6,215 nt of DNA. It comes from Actinoplanes liguriensis (GTDB lineage Bacteria > Actinomycetota > Actinomycetes > Mycobacteriales > Micromonosporaceae). Positions 1 through 6,181 of this stretch are shown one piece after another. A program made the translations under genes and the position numbers. The notes under the pieces are model-generated. The model did no database searches. It was not told where the DNA came from and saw only the letters and a list, made by a program, of their open reading frames with translations. The stretch covers positions 3,179 through 9,393 of the forward strand of contig KL571384.1 of the NCBI GenBank assembly GCA_000715855.1, read 5' to 3'. Every line of letters starts with the position of its first letter. Within the stretch, counting starts at the first letter, position 1.

Positions 1-365
1 GCCACGACCTCGTCCGCGGGGGCCGTCTTCGGCACGAACGCGCTGGCCCCGGCCTCGAGAGCGCCGAAGAGCTGGTCGTCGCCCGCATACATGGTCAGCA
101 CCACGATGCCCATGTTCGAGTTGTTCTTCCGGAGGGCACGGGTGGCCTCCAGGCCACTGCCGTCGGGCAGCCGCAGATCCATGATCACGACGTCCGGCTG
201 CAGCGCGCCCGCCTGGCGCACCGCCTCCGCGGCCGTCGCCGCCTCGCCGACGACCTCGAACTGCCGGTCGCGCTCGAATGCGTGTCGCAGCCCCTTACGG
301 ATCAAGTCGTGATCGTCGACAAGGAGGACCTTGGTGCGCGTCGTCGGCGCAGGACTGGTCGACAT
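1..365 (-). CDS. Response regulator, receiver domain (partial, C-terminus outside window)
   Basis: This is the 5' part of a response regulator: 121 codons starting at the ATG at 365-363 and running off the left edge. The visible protein is an almost complete CheY-like receiver. It has the acidic pair D17/D18 in KVLLVDDHD, the phospho-acceptor D63 in VIMDLRLPDGSG, T91 in VVLTMYAGDD and the invariant K113 in AFVPKT. The spacing and wording match the NarL/FixJ class, which normally carries a C-terminal LuxR-type helix-turn-helix; that half is not in the window, so DNA binding is inferred. It lies 7 bp downstream of the histidine kinase gene, and its GGGGAG ribosome site sits inside the end of that gene, so the two are probably translationally coupled. 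The kinase upstream should phosphorylate D63. It may correspond to Streptomyces MacR by position, but this is unproven, so no symbol is assigned. Confidence 0.93.
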   Translation of the reverse strand, partial: MSTSPAPTTRTKVLLVDDHDLIRKGLRHAFERDRQFEVVGEAATAAEAVRQAGALQPDVVIMDLRLPDGSGLEATRALRKNNSNMGIVVLTMYAGDDQLFGALEAGASAFVPKTAPADEVV

Positions 366-372
366 GCTCGGG

Positions 373-2052
373 TTACTCCCCTTCTGGAGCGGAAACGCTA
401 TCCCGCACGCTATCGCGCCGAGGCGGGGTTCCGAGCACTACGGCGACGGTTGTCCCGCTGGGGTGTCTCGGGGTGATCTTGAGACGACCCCGGATGCGCT
501 CGGCCCGCTCGGCCATGATGGTGAGACCGTACCGGCCATCAGGTCGATTGTCGGCGAAACCCTTGCCGTCGTCAGAGACTTCAATTTCCGCGTACGGCGG
601 ATCGACCGTGCACGTGACCCACAGATTCGCCGCCCCGGCGTGCTTGCGGGCGTTGGTGATCGCCTCCTGCGCGATGCGCAGCAGCTCGGCCTCGGTCGCC
701 GCGGGCAGCCGCGCCGTCGACTCGTCGAAGGTGAAGTGCACCCGCAGGCCGGCGCTGGTGCCCAGGGTCCTCGCATACTCCGCGATGGCCGCGGCCAGGC
801 CGCCGTTGCGGTCCACCTCCGAGCGCAGCTCGAACAGGCTCAGCCGCAGCTCGGTGATCACCCGGGTCACCTCACCACGCAGCGCGCGCAGCTCCTCGGC
901 CGTCTCCTCGGCGCCCTCCGGCAGGGTGGCCTGGGCGTTGTCGATGCCGTAGCCGACCATCACCAGCTCCTGCGCGACACCGTCGTGGATCTCCCGGGCC
1001 AGGCGCTGCCGCTCCTCGTTGGTGGCCAGCGACCGGACGTCGTCGAAGAGCAGCGCCGCCTCCAGCCGCAGCGCGGCCGGGTCGGTCACCTCGGTCACGC
1101 TCTGCACCACCGCTGACGGGTAGGCCCCCGAGGCGTCCGCCTCCAGGATCACCAGGCCGATCGTGCGCACCCCGGCGACCAGCGGGATCACCAGTGAGGA
1201 GACCTCGCCGCCCCGATGCGTACGCGCCTGCGACCGGCTCGCCACGTGCGGCTGCTGGGTGGCCCAGGCGTCGGCGATCGCCGAGTCGGCGTCCAGCGTC
1301 GTCTCCCAGTCGACCCGCTCGGCGCCGGTCTGCGCGAGCACGACCAGCCGGCCGCCGCCACTGGCCGACAGCACCGCGGCGCGATGGCCGGGCGCGACCG
1401 CGCGCAGCTCCTCCAGCAGGTGCTCGGAGATGCCGCCCGGGTCCAGGGTCGCCCCGGGCAGCGAACGGGCCACGCTGCGCAGTTGGGTGAGCAGGCGGGT
1501 GGCCTCCGCGTACGGCTGCGGGGTGACCTCGGCCGGCTGCAGGAACTGGCGCATCGCCTCGGCGGCGAACGTCACGATCGCGCCGAGCACCAGCCACTGC
1601 CCGCCGGCCGCCAGGTAGCCGGTGCCGGCCAGCACCGTCTTCGGGTCGGTCACGGCGCCGCCCAGCACGATCGCCACGGCGGCGACCCCGAGCAGGGCGG
1701 CGCCCTCGGTCGGCTTGCGGCGCAGCGCCGCGGTGAGCAGCGGGACCGCCAGGTAGGGCAGGACCGCCTCGGCGCCGAACCCCTGGGCCACGCCCTTGGC
1801 CGCGTAGGCGACGAAGCCGGCGGCCAGGCCGGTGACGATCACCTCGGCGAACCGGCCGGCCGGGGCCAGGATCGGGTGGCGGCGGGCCACGAACGCGGGC
1901 AGCGCGGCGACCGCCAGCAGGGCGACCCACCCCAGCTGCCGGGCGTCCTTGGTGGCGATCACGGTGAGCACGGCGACCAGCGCGAGCATGATCACGCGGG
2001 CCGCGGCTTCGAGCGGACGGATACGCGTGGATCCGCTGGTTAGGGCTGGCAC
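373..2052 (-). CDS. Membrane sensor histidine kinase (HisKA_3 / NarL-type partner)
   Basis: A 559-residue sensor kinase read from a GTG at 2052. Residues about 20-167 contain roughly six hydrophobic segments (about 20-36, 40-55, 67-86, 96-110, 116-134, 145-167) with no large extracytoplasmic domain between them. A GAF-like region follows (about 185-335). The dimerisation/phosphotransfer segment has REIHDGVAQEL with phospho-acceptor H356, the HisKA_3 signature. The HATPase domain (about 451-542) has the N-box around N467 (EAITNARKH), SDDGKGF (D494, D495, G496, G498) and GRYGL (506-510). It should autophosphorylate H356 and pass phosphate to the regulator encoded 7 bp downstream. The signal is unknown; the membrane block or the GAF region could sense it. 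The frame is open up to 2208, but that extension would run into the divergent gene. The GTG at 2052 begins just before the membrane segments and has a -10 hexamer at leaderless spacing. Positionally it resembles Streptomyces MacS, unverified. Confidence 0.93.
   Translation of the reverse strand: MPALTSGSTRIRPLEAAARVIMLALVAVLTVIATKDARQLGWVALLAVAALPAFVARRHPILAPAGRFAEVIVTGLAAGFVAYAAKGVAQGFGAEAVLPYLAVPLLTAALRRKPTEGAALLGVAAVAIVLGGAVTDPKTVLAGTGYLAAGGQWLVLGAIVTFAAEAMRQFLQPAEVTPQPYAEATRLLTQLRSVARSLPGATLDPGGISEHLLEELRAVAPGHRAAVLSASGGGRLVVLAQTGAERVDWETTLDADSAIADAWATQQPHVASRSQARTHRGGEVSSLVIPLVAGVRTIGLVILEADASGAYPSAVVQSVTEVTDPAALRLEAALLFDDVRSLATNEERQRLAREIHDGVAQELVMVGYGIDNAQATLPEGAEETAEELRALRGEVTRVITELRLSLFELRSEVDRNGGLAAAIAEYARTLGTSAGLRVHFTFDESTARLPAATEAELLRIAQEAITNARKHAGAANLWVTCTVDPPYAEIEVSDDGKGFADNRPDGRYGLTIMAERAERIRGRLKITPRHPSGTTVAVVLGTPPRRDSVRDSVSAPEGE
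376..381 (-). promoter_or_regulatory. Ribosome binding site of the response regulator
   Basis: On the minus strand GGGGAG lies 10 nt before the ATG at 365 and overlaps the last codons of the kinase gene (GGG-GAG-TAA). It supports the chosen start and coupled translation of the pair. The spacing is slightly long. Confidence 0.55.
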
Positions 2053-2059
2053 GTCACGG

Positions 2060-2065
2060 ATGGTA
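2060..2065 (-). promoter_or_regulatory. -10 element of the kinase operon, probably leaderless
   Basis: On the minus strand TACCAT (TANNNT) ends 7 nt before the GTG at 2052, so transcription would begin at or next to the start codon. No Shine-Dalgarno-like purine run precedes that GTG, which fits a leaderless mRNA, common in actinobacteria. No convincing -35 was found. Confidence 0.5.
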
Positions 2066-2075
2066 GCGGGGATGA

Positions 2076-2092
2076 CGGGAAACGGCCTCCCG
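2076..2092. repeat. Short inverted repeat in the divergent intergenic region
   Basis: CGGGA (2076-2080) and TCCCG (2088-2092) form a 5-bp inverted repeat around a 7-nt spacer. It lies 11 bp upstream of the kinase -10 hexamer, where a regulator could bind. It is short, and such pairs arise by chance in GC-rich DNA. Confidence 0.25.
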
Positions 2093-2122
2093 GCGACGGG
2101 GCGGTGGCGAGGTTTGTCGTAC

Positions 2123-2143
2123 GCAGCGGGTAGCCTCCCGTGC
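2123..2143. repeat. Imperfect inverted repeat with the -10 hexamer as its loop
   Basis: GCA, a bulged G and CGGG (2123-2130) pair with CCCGTGC (2137-2143), giving seven base pairs with one bulge. The six-base loop is exactly TAGCCT, the proposed -10 element of the SRPBCC gene, and the ATG follows immediately. This could be an operator covering the promoter. Chance in GC-rich sequence is also plausible. Confidence 0.3.
2131..2136 (+). promoter_or_regulatory. -10 element of the SRPBCC-glucokinase cluster, probably leaderless
   Basis: TAGCCT (TANNNT) is followed by exactly 7 nt and then the ATG at 2144. No ribosome binding site is visible in the preceding 20 nt, so transcription probably starts at the ATG. 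No good -35 hexamer is seen at 16-19 nt spacing. Confidence 0.5.
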
Positions 2144-2596
2144 ATGGCGGACACCTCGACCCAGTCGATCCAGGTCGCTGCCCCCATGGCCCGGGTGGCC
2201 GAAGTCATCTGCGACTTCCCGAGCTATCCGGAGTGGGCGGAGGCGATCAAACAGGCCTCGGTCGTCGAGGAGTACGAGGACGGTTATGCCGCCCAGGTCG
2301 CCTTCCGGATCGACGCCGGAGTGATGGCCGACGAGTACACGTTGGAGTATGCGTACGCCGACGACCTCTCCCGGATCGAGTGGCACCTGGTCGCGCCCTC
2401 CAAGACGCAGAAGTCCCAGGAGGGCTCCTACGACCTGGTGGAGAACGCCGACGGCAGCACCACCGTGACGTACACCCTGGCGGTGGACCTCGCGATCGGG
2501 ATGCTCGGGATGTTCCGCCGCAAAGCCGAGAAAATGATCATGGATACGGCGCTCAAAGAGCTCAAGCGCCGCGTGGAGAGCCTGCCCGCGGCCTGA
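2144..2596 (+). CDS. SRPBCC (START/Bet v1-like) family protein, TB16.3-like
   Basis: A 150-residue protein with the look of a single SRPBCC domain, the helix-grip fold that holds hydrophobic ligands in a cavity. The N-terminus TQSIQVAAPMARVAEVICDFPSYPEW is the typical first strand plus capping helices. The middle is alternating strands, including GSYDLVENADGSTTVTYTLAVDL. The C-terminus ends in a long charged helix, FRRKAEKMIMDTALKELKRRV. From memory the whole sequence resembles mycobacterial TB16.3 (Rv2185c) and actinobacterial proteins annotated as cyclase/dehydrase. That label only reflects the fold; no catalytic residues can be assigned and the ligand is unknown. It has no signal peptide, so it is probably cytoplasmic. 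The ATG at 2144 is chosen because it matches the family N-terminus and has a -10 at leaderless spacing; the open frame extends upstream to 1832 but only as antisense of the kinase. It is the first gene of the plus-strand cluster. Confidence 0.9.
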   Translation: MADTSTQSIQVAAPMARVAEVICDFPSYPEWAEAIKQASVVEEYEDGYAAQVAFRIDAGVMADEYTLEYAYADDLSRIEWHLVAPSKTQKSQEGSYDLVENADGSTTVTYTLAVDLAIGMLGMFRRKAEKMIMDTALKELKRRVESLPAA

Positions 2597-2610
2597 CCGC
2601 CGGGGCTCGA

Positions 2611-2617
2611 GGGGGAG
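2611..2617 (+). promoter_or_regulatory. Ribosome binding site of the cysteine-motif gene
   Basis: GGGGGAG lies 5 nt before the ATG at 2623, in the 26-bp gap after the SRPBCC gene. It decides the start within a much longer open frame that reaches back to 2140. Confidence 0.65.
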
Positions 2618-2622
2618 TCGTC

Positions 2623-3807
2623 ATGGCCGGGACAGCACGTGATGAGGCCGAGCGTCTGGTGGCCGCGATTCTCGCCAGGGCCGCTTCGGCCGGCGTGGGC
2701 GCCGCGGCTCGCGGTTTCACCGATTTCCGCGGTACGTCGTCAGCCCGCGCCGATTCGTCCTCCGCCGCCCCCGGTGCCGGCAGTTCGTCCGGCGTGTCCG
2801 GGTCGTCCGGCTCGTCCGGTTCGGCAGTCTCCGGCGCGGCGACCTTGGTCGGCAACGCCGTCGACGGGTTCTTCGGCGTCCTCAACGACGTCGCGCGCGG
2901 CGGGTCCCAGCAGTCCACGGGTGATCCCGCCCACCCCGGCAGCGGCTGGGCGACCGGCAGCCCGGAGTGCTGCGTCTGCCCGGTCTGCAAGGCGATCGCC
3001 GCGGTCCGCGACCCCAGCCCGGAGACCGTCGTCAAGGTCGCCACCGGCGCGGGTGACATCGCCACCGGCGCGGCGAGTGTGCTGCGCGGCCTGTCGTCGC
3101 TGGCCGGGTCGGTGCTGAGCGACAGGTCCCGCCCGGCCCCGAAATCCACCGGCGGGGGAGCGGCACGGCACGTTCCCAGCCCGGATCAGGCGTGGTCCGC
3201 GGCCACCCGCACCACCACCCCGAAGCCCGCGGCGGACCCTTCGCCGGCGACCGCTTCCGAGCCCGCCGAGCCGGATCGCGAGGCCGACCCGTGGGCGGCG
3301 GCGACGACGGAGAGCGCCCGGGAGGCCGAGGCGGCCCGGCTCCGGGCCCGCGCCGCCGAGCAGGCCGTGGCCAAGGCGGTGGCCGACGCCCGGCGTGCCG
3401 CGGCCGCTGCGGCACGCGCCGGCGCCCGCCCGGAGGCGCCGGAGGGGGACGCGAGCCCGCAGAGGGACGCCGGCCACGGAAAGGGCGCCGTTCCGGGTGA
3501 GGGCGGGACGCCGTCCGGGGCCGCGCCGGCGAAGGGCGAAGCGGACCCGGGGGCGCGGGCTGACGCCGTACCGGCAAATGGGGAAGCGCAGGGGAAAGCG
3601 GACCCGGCAGCCGGAAAGCCCGCCGTGCGGAAGGCTGGGGGTGCCCGGCGCAAGCCGGCCGGGGACGTCTGGTCAGTGGTCACCTCGGAGGCCGCCGCAG
3701 ACGACGCGGCCGGGCGACGTAGCGTGGATCATGAGCGGGGCGCCGAGACGCCCGAGGATCGTGGCGTGCGGCCGGGCGATGACGCCCGGGACGACGACGC
3801 GGTGTGA
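2623..3807 (+). CDS. Uncharacterised actinobacterial protein with a CCxCPxC motif and disordered tail
   Basis: A 394-residue protein I cannot assign a function. It starts with a probable amphipathic helix (residues 2-30), then a Ser/Gly linker (about 53-70) made from a DNA repeat. A more ordered core follows (about 71-165): a helical stretch GNAVDGFFGVLNDVARG, then PECCVCPVCKAIAAVRDPSPE with C116, C117, C119 and C122, then an Ala/Gly-rich helical region. The cysteines could bind a metal or be redox-active. The rest (about 170-394) is rich in Ala, Pro, Glu, Lys and Asp and probably disordered, apart from an Arg/Glu/Ala-rich likely helix or coiled coil (about 228-268). A W-S/A-x-x-T motif recurs at 191, 224 and 350. 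It has no signal peptide. Short cysteine-motif proteins, possibly the DUF5304 group, occur beside glkA in other actinobacteria from memory; family membership needs checking. The gene ends 17 bp before the chosen glucokinase start, so it is probably co-expressed with it. Confidence 0.82.
   Translation: MAGTARDEAERLVAAILARAASAGVGAAARGFTDFRGTSSARADSSSAAPGAGSSSGVSGSSGSSGSAVSGAATLVGNAVDGFFGVLNDVARGGSQQSTGDPAHPGSGWATGSPECCVCPVCKAIAAVRDPSPETVVKVATGAGDIATGAASVLRGLSSLAGSVLSDRSRPAPKSTGGGAARHVPSPDQAWSAATRTTTPKPAADPSPATASEPAEPDREADPWAAATTESAREAEAARLRARAAEQAVAKAVADARRAAAAAARAGARPEAPEGDASPQRDAGHGKGAVPGEGGTPSGAAPAKGEADPGARADAVPANGEAQGKADPAAGKPAVRKAGGARRKPAGDVWSVVTSEAAADDAAGRRSVDHERGAETPEDRGVRPGDDARDDDAV
2785..2823 (+). 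repeat. 9-bp tandem repeat coding for Ser-Ser-Gly
   Basis: Four 9-bp units in register (TCGTCCGGC, GTGTCCGGG, TCGTCCGGC, TCGTCCGGT) plus a partial TCG encode SSG-VSG-SSG-SSG-S inside the linker of the cysteine-motif protein. Units are a multiple of three, so gain or loss would change linker length without a frameshift. Confidence 0.8.
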
Positions 3808-3809
3808 AA

Positions 3810-3816
3810 GAGGGGA
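3810..3816 (+). promoter_or_regulatory. Ribosome binding site of the glucokinase
   Basis: GAGGGGA lies 8 nt before the GTG at 3825 and just after the stop of the upstream gene (3805-3807). It favours this GTG over the in-frame GTG at 3804, which has no purine-rich site before it. Confidence 0.65.
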
Positions 3817-3824
3817 CGGGCAGC

Positions 3825-4772
3825 GTGACGCTGACCATCGGAATCGACGTCGGCGGCACCAAGGTTGCCGGCGGTGTGGTCGACGAGCACGGGACTGTGC
3901 TGGCGTCGACCCGCCGGCCGACGCCGGCGGAGGACCCGGCCGGCACCCGGGACACGATCGCCGAGGTGGCCGCCGAGCTGGCGGGGCAGTACCCGGAGGC
4001 GACCGCGATCGGGATCGGTGCCGCCGCGTGGATCGACGCCGCCGGTTCGACCGTGCTGTTCGCGCCGAACCTGGCCTGGCGTGACGAGCCGCTGCGGGAC
4101 TACGTGTCGAAGGCGGTCGGCCTGCCGACCGTGCTGGAGAACGACGCGAACGTCGCCGCCTGGGCCGAGTTCCGGTTCGGTGTCGCCAAGCACGCCGACG
4201 ACTCGATGGTGATGATCACCGTGGGCACCGGCATCGGCGGCGGCATCGTGCTGAACGGCAAGCTCTGGCACGGCGCGAACGGCATCGCCGGTGAGCTCGG
4301 CCACCTCCAGTCGGTGCCGGACGGGCCCCCCTGCGGCTGCGGCCGGCTCGGCTGCCTGGAGCAGTATGCGAGCGGTAACGCCCTGGTCCGCTTCGCCCGC
4401 GCGGGCGCGCGGCAGGAGCCGGAACGCGCCGCCAAGCTACTGGAACTGGCCGGCGGGGACGCGCTGGCGATCACCGGCCGGCAGATCACCGAGGCGGCCC
4501 GGGGTGGCGACGGAGTGGCGATGGACGCGTTCGCGCAGATCGGCTACTGGCTCGGCGTGGCCCTGGCCGACCTCGCGCAGAGCCTCGACCCGCAGATCCT
4601 GGTGATCGGCGGCGGTGTGGTGGACGCCGGCCCGCTGCTGATGGGCCCGGCCGAGCGGACGTACCGTGACCAGCTCGCCCAGCGCAACCGCTTCCCGGTC
4701 GCCGAGGTGCACGCCGCCCAGATGGGCAACGTGGCGGGTGTGGTCGGCGCGGCCGACCTGGCCCGGCGGTAA
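3825..4772 (+). CDS. glkA: ROK-family glucokinase
   Basis: A 315-residue sugar kinase expected to phosphorylate glucose to glucose-6-phosphate with ATP in the cytoplasm. It shows the full set of ROK features. The N-terminal phosphate loop is GIDVGGTK (residues 6-13). LENDANVAAWAEF carries the catalytic-base aspartate D107. The glycine loop is VGTGIGGG (133-140). HGANGIAGELGH supplies the sugar-contacting E157 and H160. The zinc site CGCGRLGCLE has C170, C172 and C177, with H160 as the likely fourth ligand. ILVIGGGVV (258-266) is the C-terminal ATP-binding segment. Length is normal for the family. In streptomycetes glkA also has a role in carbon catabolite repression; whether that holds here is inference. 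The frame extends to a GTG at 3804 overlapping the upstream stop, but the better ribosome site precedes the GTG at 3825. Glucose specificity is likely from the overall match; a related hexose or ManNAc kinase cannot be fully excluded. Confidence 0.92.
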   Translation: MTLTIGIDVGGTKVAGGVVDEHGTVLASTRRPTPAEDPAGTRDTIAEVAAELAGQYPEATAIGIGAAAWIDAAGSTVLFAPNLAWRDEPLRDYVSKAVGLPTVLENDANVAAWAEFRFGVAKHADDSMVMITVGTGIGGGIVLNGKLWHGANGIAGELGHLQSVPDGPPCGCGRLGCLEQYASGNALVRFARAGARQEPERAAKLLELAGGDALAITGRQITEAARGGDGVAMDAFAQIGYWLGVALADLAQSLDPQILVIGGGVVDAGPLLMGPAERTYRDQLAQRNRFPVAEVHAAQMGNVAGVVGAADLARR

Positions 4773-4777
4773 CCGCG

Positions 4778-5455
4778 ATGTCCGGGGTGCCGCTCCGTGT
4801 GCTGAGCTGGAACGTGCACGGTTTGAAGGACGACCGTGCCGCGCTCGTCGGCTTGGTCCGTGAGCTCGCCCCGGACGTCCTGATCGTGCAGGAGGCCCCG
4901 CGCCGGTTCCGCTGGCGGGAGAAGTCCGCCACCCTGGCCGCCGAGTGTGGCCTGGTGGTCGGCGCCGGCGGCCTGCCCGCGCTGGGCAACCTCATGCTGG
5001 TCAACCTGCGGGTCGCGGTCGGTGAGGCGTGGAATCTGCGCTATCCGCTGACCCCGGGCCGGCACCTGCGTGGCGCGTTCTTCGCCCGGGGGCGGGTGCA
5101 CGGCGCGTCGTTCACGGTCTCCGGCTCGCACCTGGCGACCGACCCGGCCGAGCGGCCGTCCCAGGCCGCGCACTGGAAGGCCGAGCTGAGCAGGCTGGAG
5201 GGCCCGGTGATCGTGGCGGCCGACCTGAACGAGGGTCCCGGCGGCGGCGCCTGGCGCACCGTCGAGGACGGCCTGGCCACCACCAAGGACGACGACCCGA
5301 CATATCCGGCGTCCGCCCCCAGCCGGCGTATCGACGGGCTTTTCGTCAGCCCGGACATCACCATCGAACGTTACGAGATCATTGCGACCGATCGGGCACG
5401 AGCCGCGAGTGATCATTTACCGGTCCTCGCGGACCTTTCACTCCCTTCCGGCTGA
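4778..5455 (+). CDS. Endonuclease/exonuclease/phosphatase (EEP) fold hydrolase
   Basis: A 225-residue member of the EEP metal-dependent phosphoesterase fold (DNase I / exonuclease III / inositol phosphatase superfamily). The expected motifs are in order: LSWNVHG with N12, VLIVQEA with metal ligand E39, SGSHL with H118, AADLNEG with D149 and N151, RIDGLFVS with D186, and ASDHLPVLADL with D212 and the catalytic H213. All key residues are present, so it should be an active Mg2+-dependent phosphodiester or phosphomonoester hydrolase. The substrate cannot be read from sequence: nucleic acid, lipid and phosphosugar enzymes share this fold. It is near the short end for the fold and has no signal peptide, so it is probably cytoplasmic. 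The ATG at 4778 is 5 bp after the glucokinase stop; no strong ribosome site is seen, so translation is probably coupled to the glucokinase. Confidence 0.9.
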   Translation: MSGVPLRVLSWNVHGLKDDRAALVGLVRELAPDVLIVQEAPRRFRWREKSATLAAECGLVVGAGGLPALGNLMLVNLRVAVGEAWNLRYPLTPGRHLRGAFFARGRVHGASFTVSGSHLATDPAERPSQAAHWKAELSRLEGPVIVAADLNEGPGGGAWRTVEDGLATTKDDDPTYPASAPSRRIDGLFVSPDITIERYEIIATDRARAASDHLPVLADLSLPSG

Positions 5456-5468
5456 GCCCCGGGTCTGA

Positions 5469-5474
5469 CAGGAT
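5469..5474 (+). promoter_or_regulatory. Possible -10 or ribosome site before the monooxygenase
   Basis: CAGGAT ends 6 nt before the GTG at 5481. It can be read either as a streptomycete-like -10 giving a leaderless transcript, or as an AGGA Shine-Dalgarno (5470-5473) 7 nt from the start. The sequence does not decide between them. Confidence 0.3.
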
Positions 5475-5480
5475 CGCCGG

Positions 5481-6181
5481 GTGCACGACTCCCCGGACCC
5501 GGGCGACCGTCGCGACGCCGTGTGCGTCGTGGGCGCCGGCGCCAGCGGCCTGACCGCCGTCAAGAACCTGCTCGAGCTGGGCTTCCAGGTCGACTGCTAC
5601 GAGCGGGAGACCGCGGTGGGCGGCGCCTGGAACTGGCGCCACGACCGCAGCCCGGTCTATGCCGGCGCCCACCTGATCTCGTCGCGGCCGCTCACCGAGT
5701 TCCCCGACTTCCCGATGCCGGACACCTGGCCGGACTACCCGCACCACAGCCAGGTGCTGAGCTATCTGGAGCGCTACTCGGCGCATTTCCGGCTGGGCGA
5801 GCACATCTGGTTCGGCATGGAGGTGGTCTCGGCGGCGCCGACCGACGACGGCGGCTGGGAGGTGACCACCCAGTCGACCGGTGGCGGCTCGTCCCGCACG
5901 TCGCGGTACGCCGCGGTGATCGTCGCCAACGGGCACAACTGGGACCCGCGGAAACCGGACATCCCGGGGGAGTTCCGGGGGCGGGTGATGCACGCTTCGG
6001 CGTACAAGGACCCGGCCGTCCTGCGCGGCCGCAAAGTGCTGGTGATCGGCGGCGGCAACACCGGCTGCGACATCGCCGTCGAGGCGGCACAGCAGGCGGC
6101 CCAGGTCTGGCACTCGACGCGGCGCGGCTACTGGTACGCCCCGAAGTATGTGCTCGGCCGCCCCGCCGACCAGGTCAACGA
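5481..6181 (+). CDS. FAD-dependent (flavin-containing) monooxygenase, 3' part missing
   Basis: The N-terminal 233 codons of a flavoprotein monooxygenase, from a GTG 25 bp after the EEP gene. The FAD-binding Rossmann motif is VVGAGASG (G18, G20, G23), with E41 at the end of the second strand to bind the ribose. GGAWNW (47-52) is the usual follow-on. The class signature FxGxxxHxxxY appears as F165, G167, H171 and Y175. A second dinucleotide motif, GGGNTG (190-195), should bind NADPH. This fits the FMO / Baeyer-Villiger class, which oxygenates soft nucleophiles or ketones; the substrate is unknown. About half the usual length is present. The frame stays open through the adaptor bases to 6215, so an automatic caller would add foreign residues (from about C234) to this protein. 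Its relation to the glucokinase cluster is uncertain. Confidence 0.88.

Noticed and set aside
331..1116. Long plus-strand open frames opposite the kinase (also 1216-2043)
   Set aside because: These are open only because of GC-rich codons on the other strand. They are repetitive in Gly, Arg and Gln, with no recognisable domain, and the opposite strand has clear kinase motifs.
1832..2143. Upstream extension of the SRPBCC protein to 1832
   Set aside because: The extra 104 residues are antisense to the kinase and do not resemble the SRPBCC fold. Family N-termini begin at the ATG at 2144.
2053..2143. A MacR-type operator (TGAGTAC-N2-GTACTCA, as I remember it)
   Set aside because: Only an isolated CGTACG at 2118-2123 is present. 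The full inverted repeat is not in the intergenic region.
2053..2208. Upstream extension of the kinase to an ATG at 2208
   Set aside because: It would overlap the start of the divergent SRPBCC gene. The added residues look like translated intergenic DNA, and the GTG at 2052 has promoter support.
3720..3725. TAGCGT as an internal promoter for the glucokinase
   Set aside because: It lies about 100 bp upstream inside a coding region with no -35, and such hexamers occur by chance.
3804..3824. GTG at 3804 as the glucokinase start, overlapping the previous stop by 4 nt
   Set aside because: It has no ribosome site, while GAGGGGA is well placed for the GTG at 3825, where the protein then opens directly into the ROK N-terminus. 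Not excluded.
4544..5416. Minus-strand open frame opposite the glucokinase and EEP genes (also 5379-6113 opposite the monooxygenase)
   Set aside because: Both are shadows of well-supported genes with complete catalytic motifs on the plus strand, and neither shows a domain of its own.
5456..5480. A transcription terminator between the EEP and monooxygenase genes
   Set aside because: The 25-bp gap has no stable hairpin with a following U-run, so read-through remains possible.
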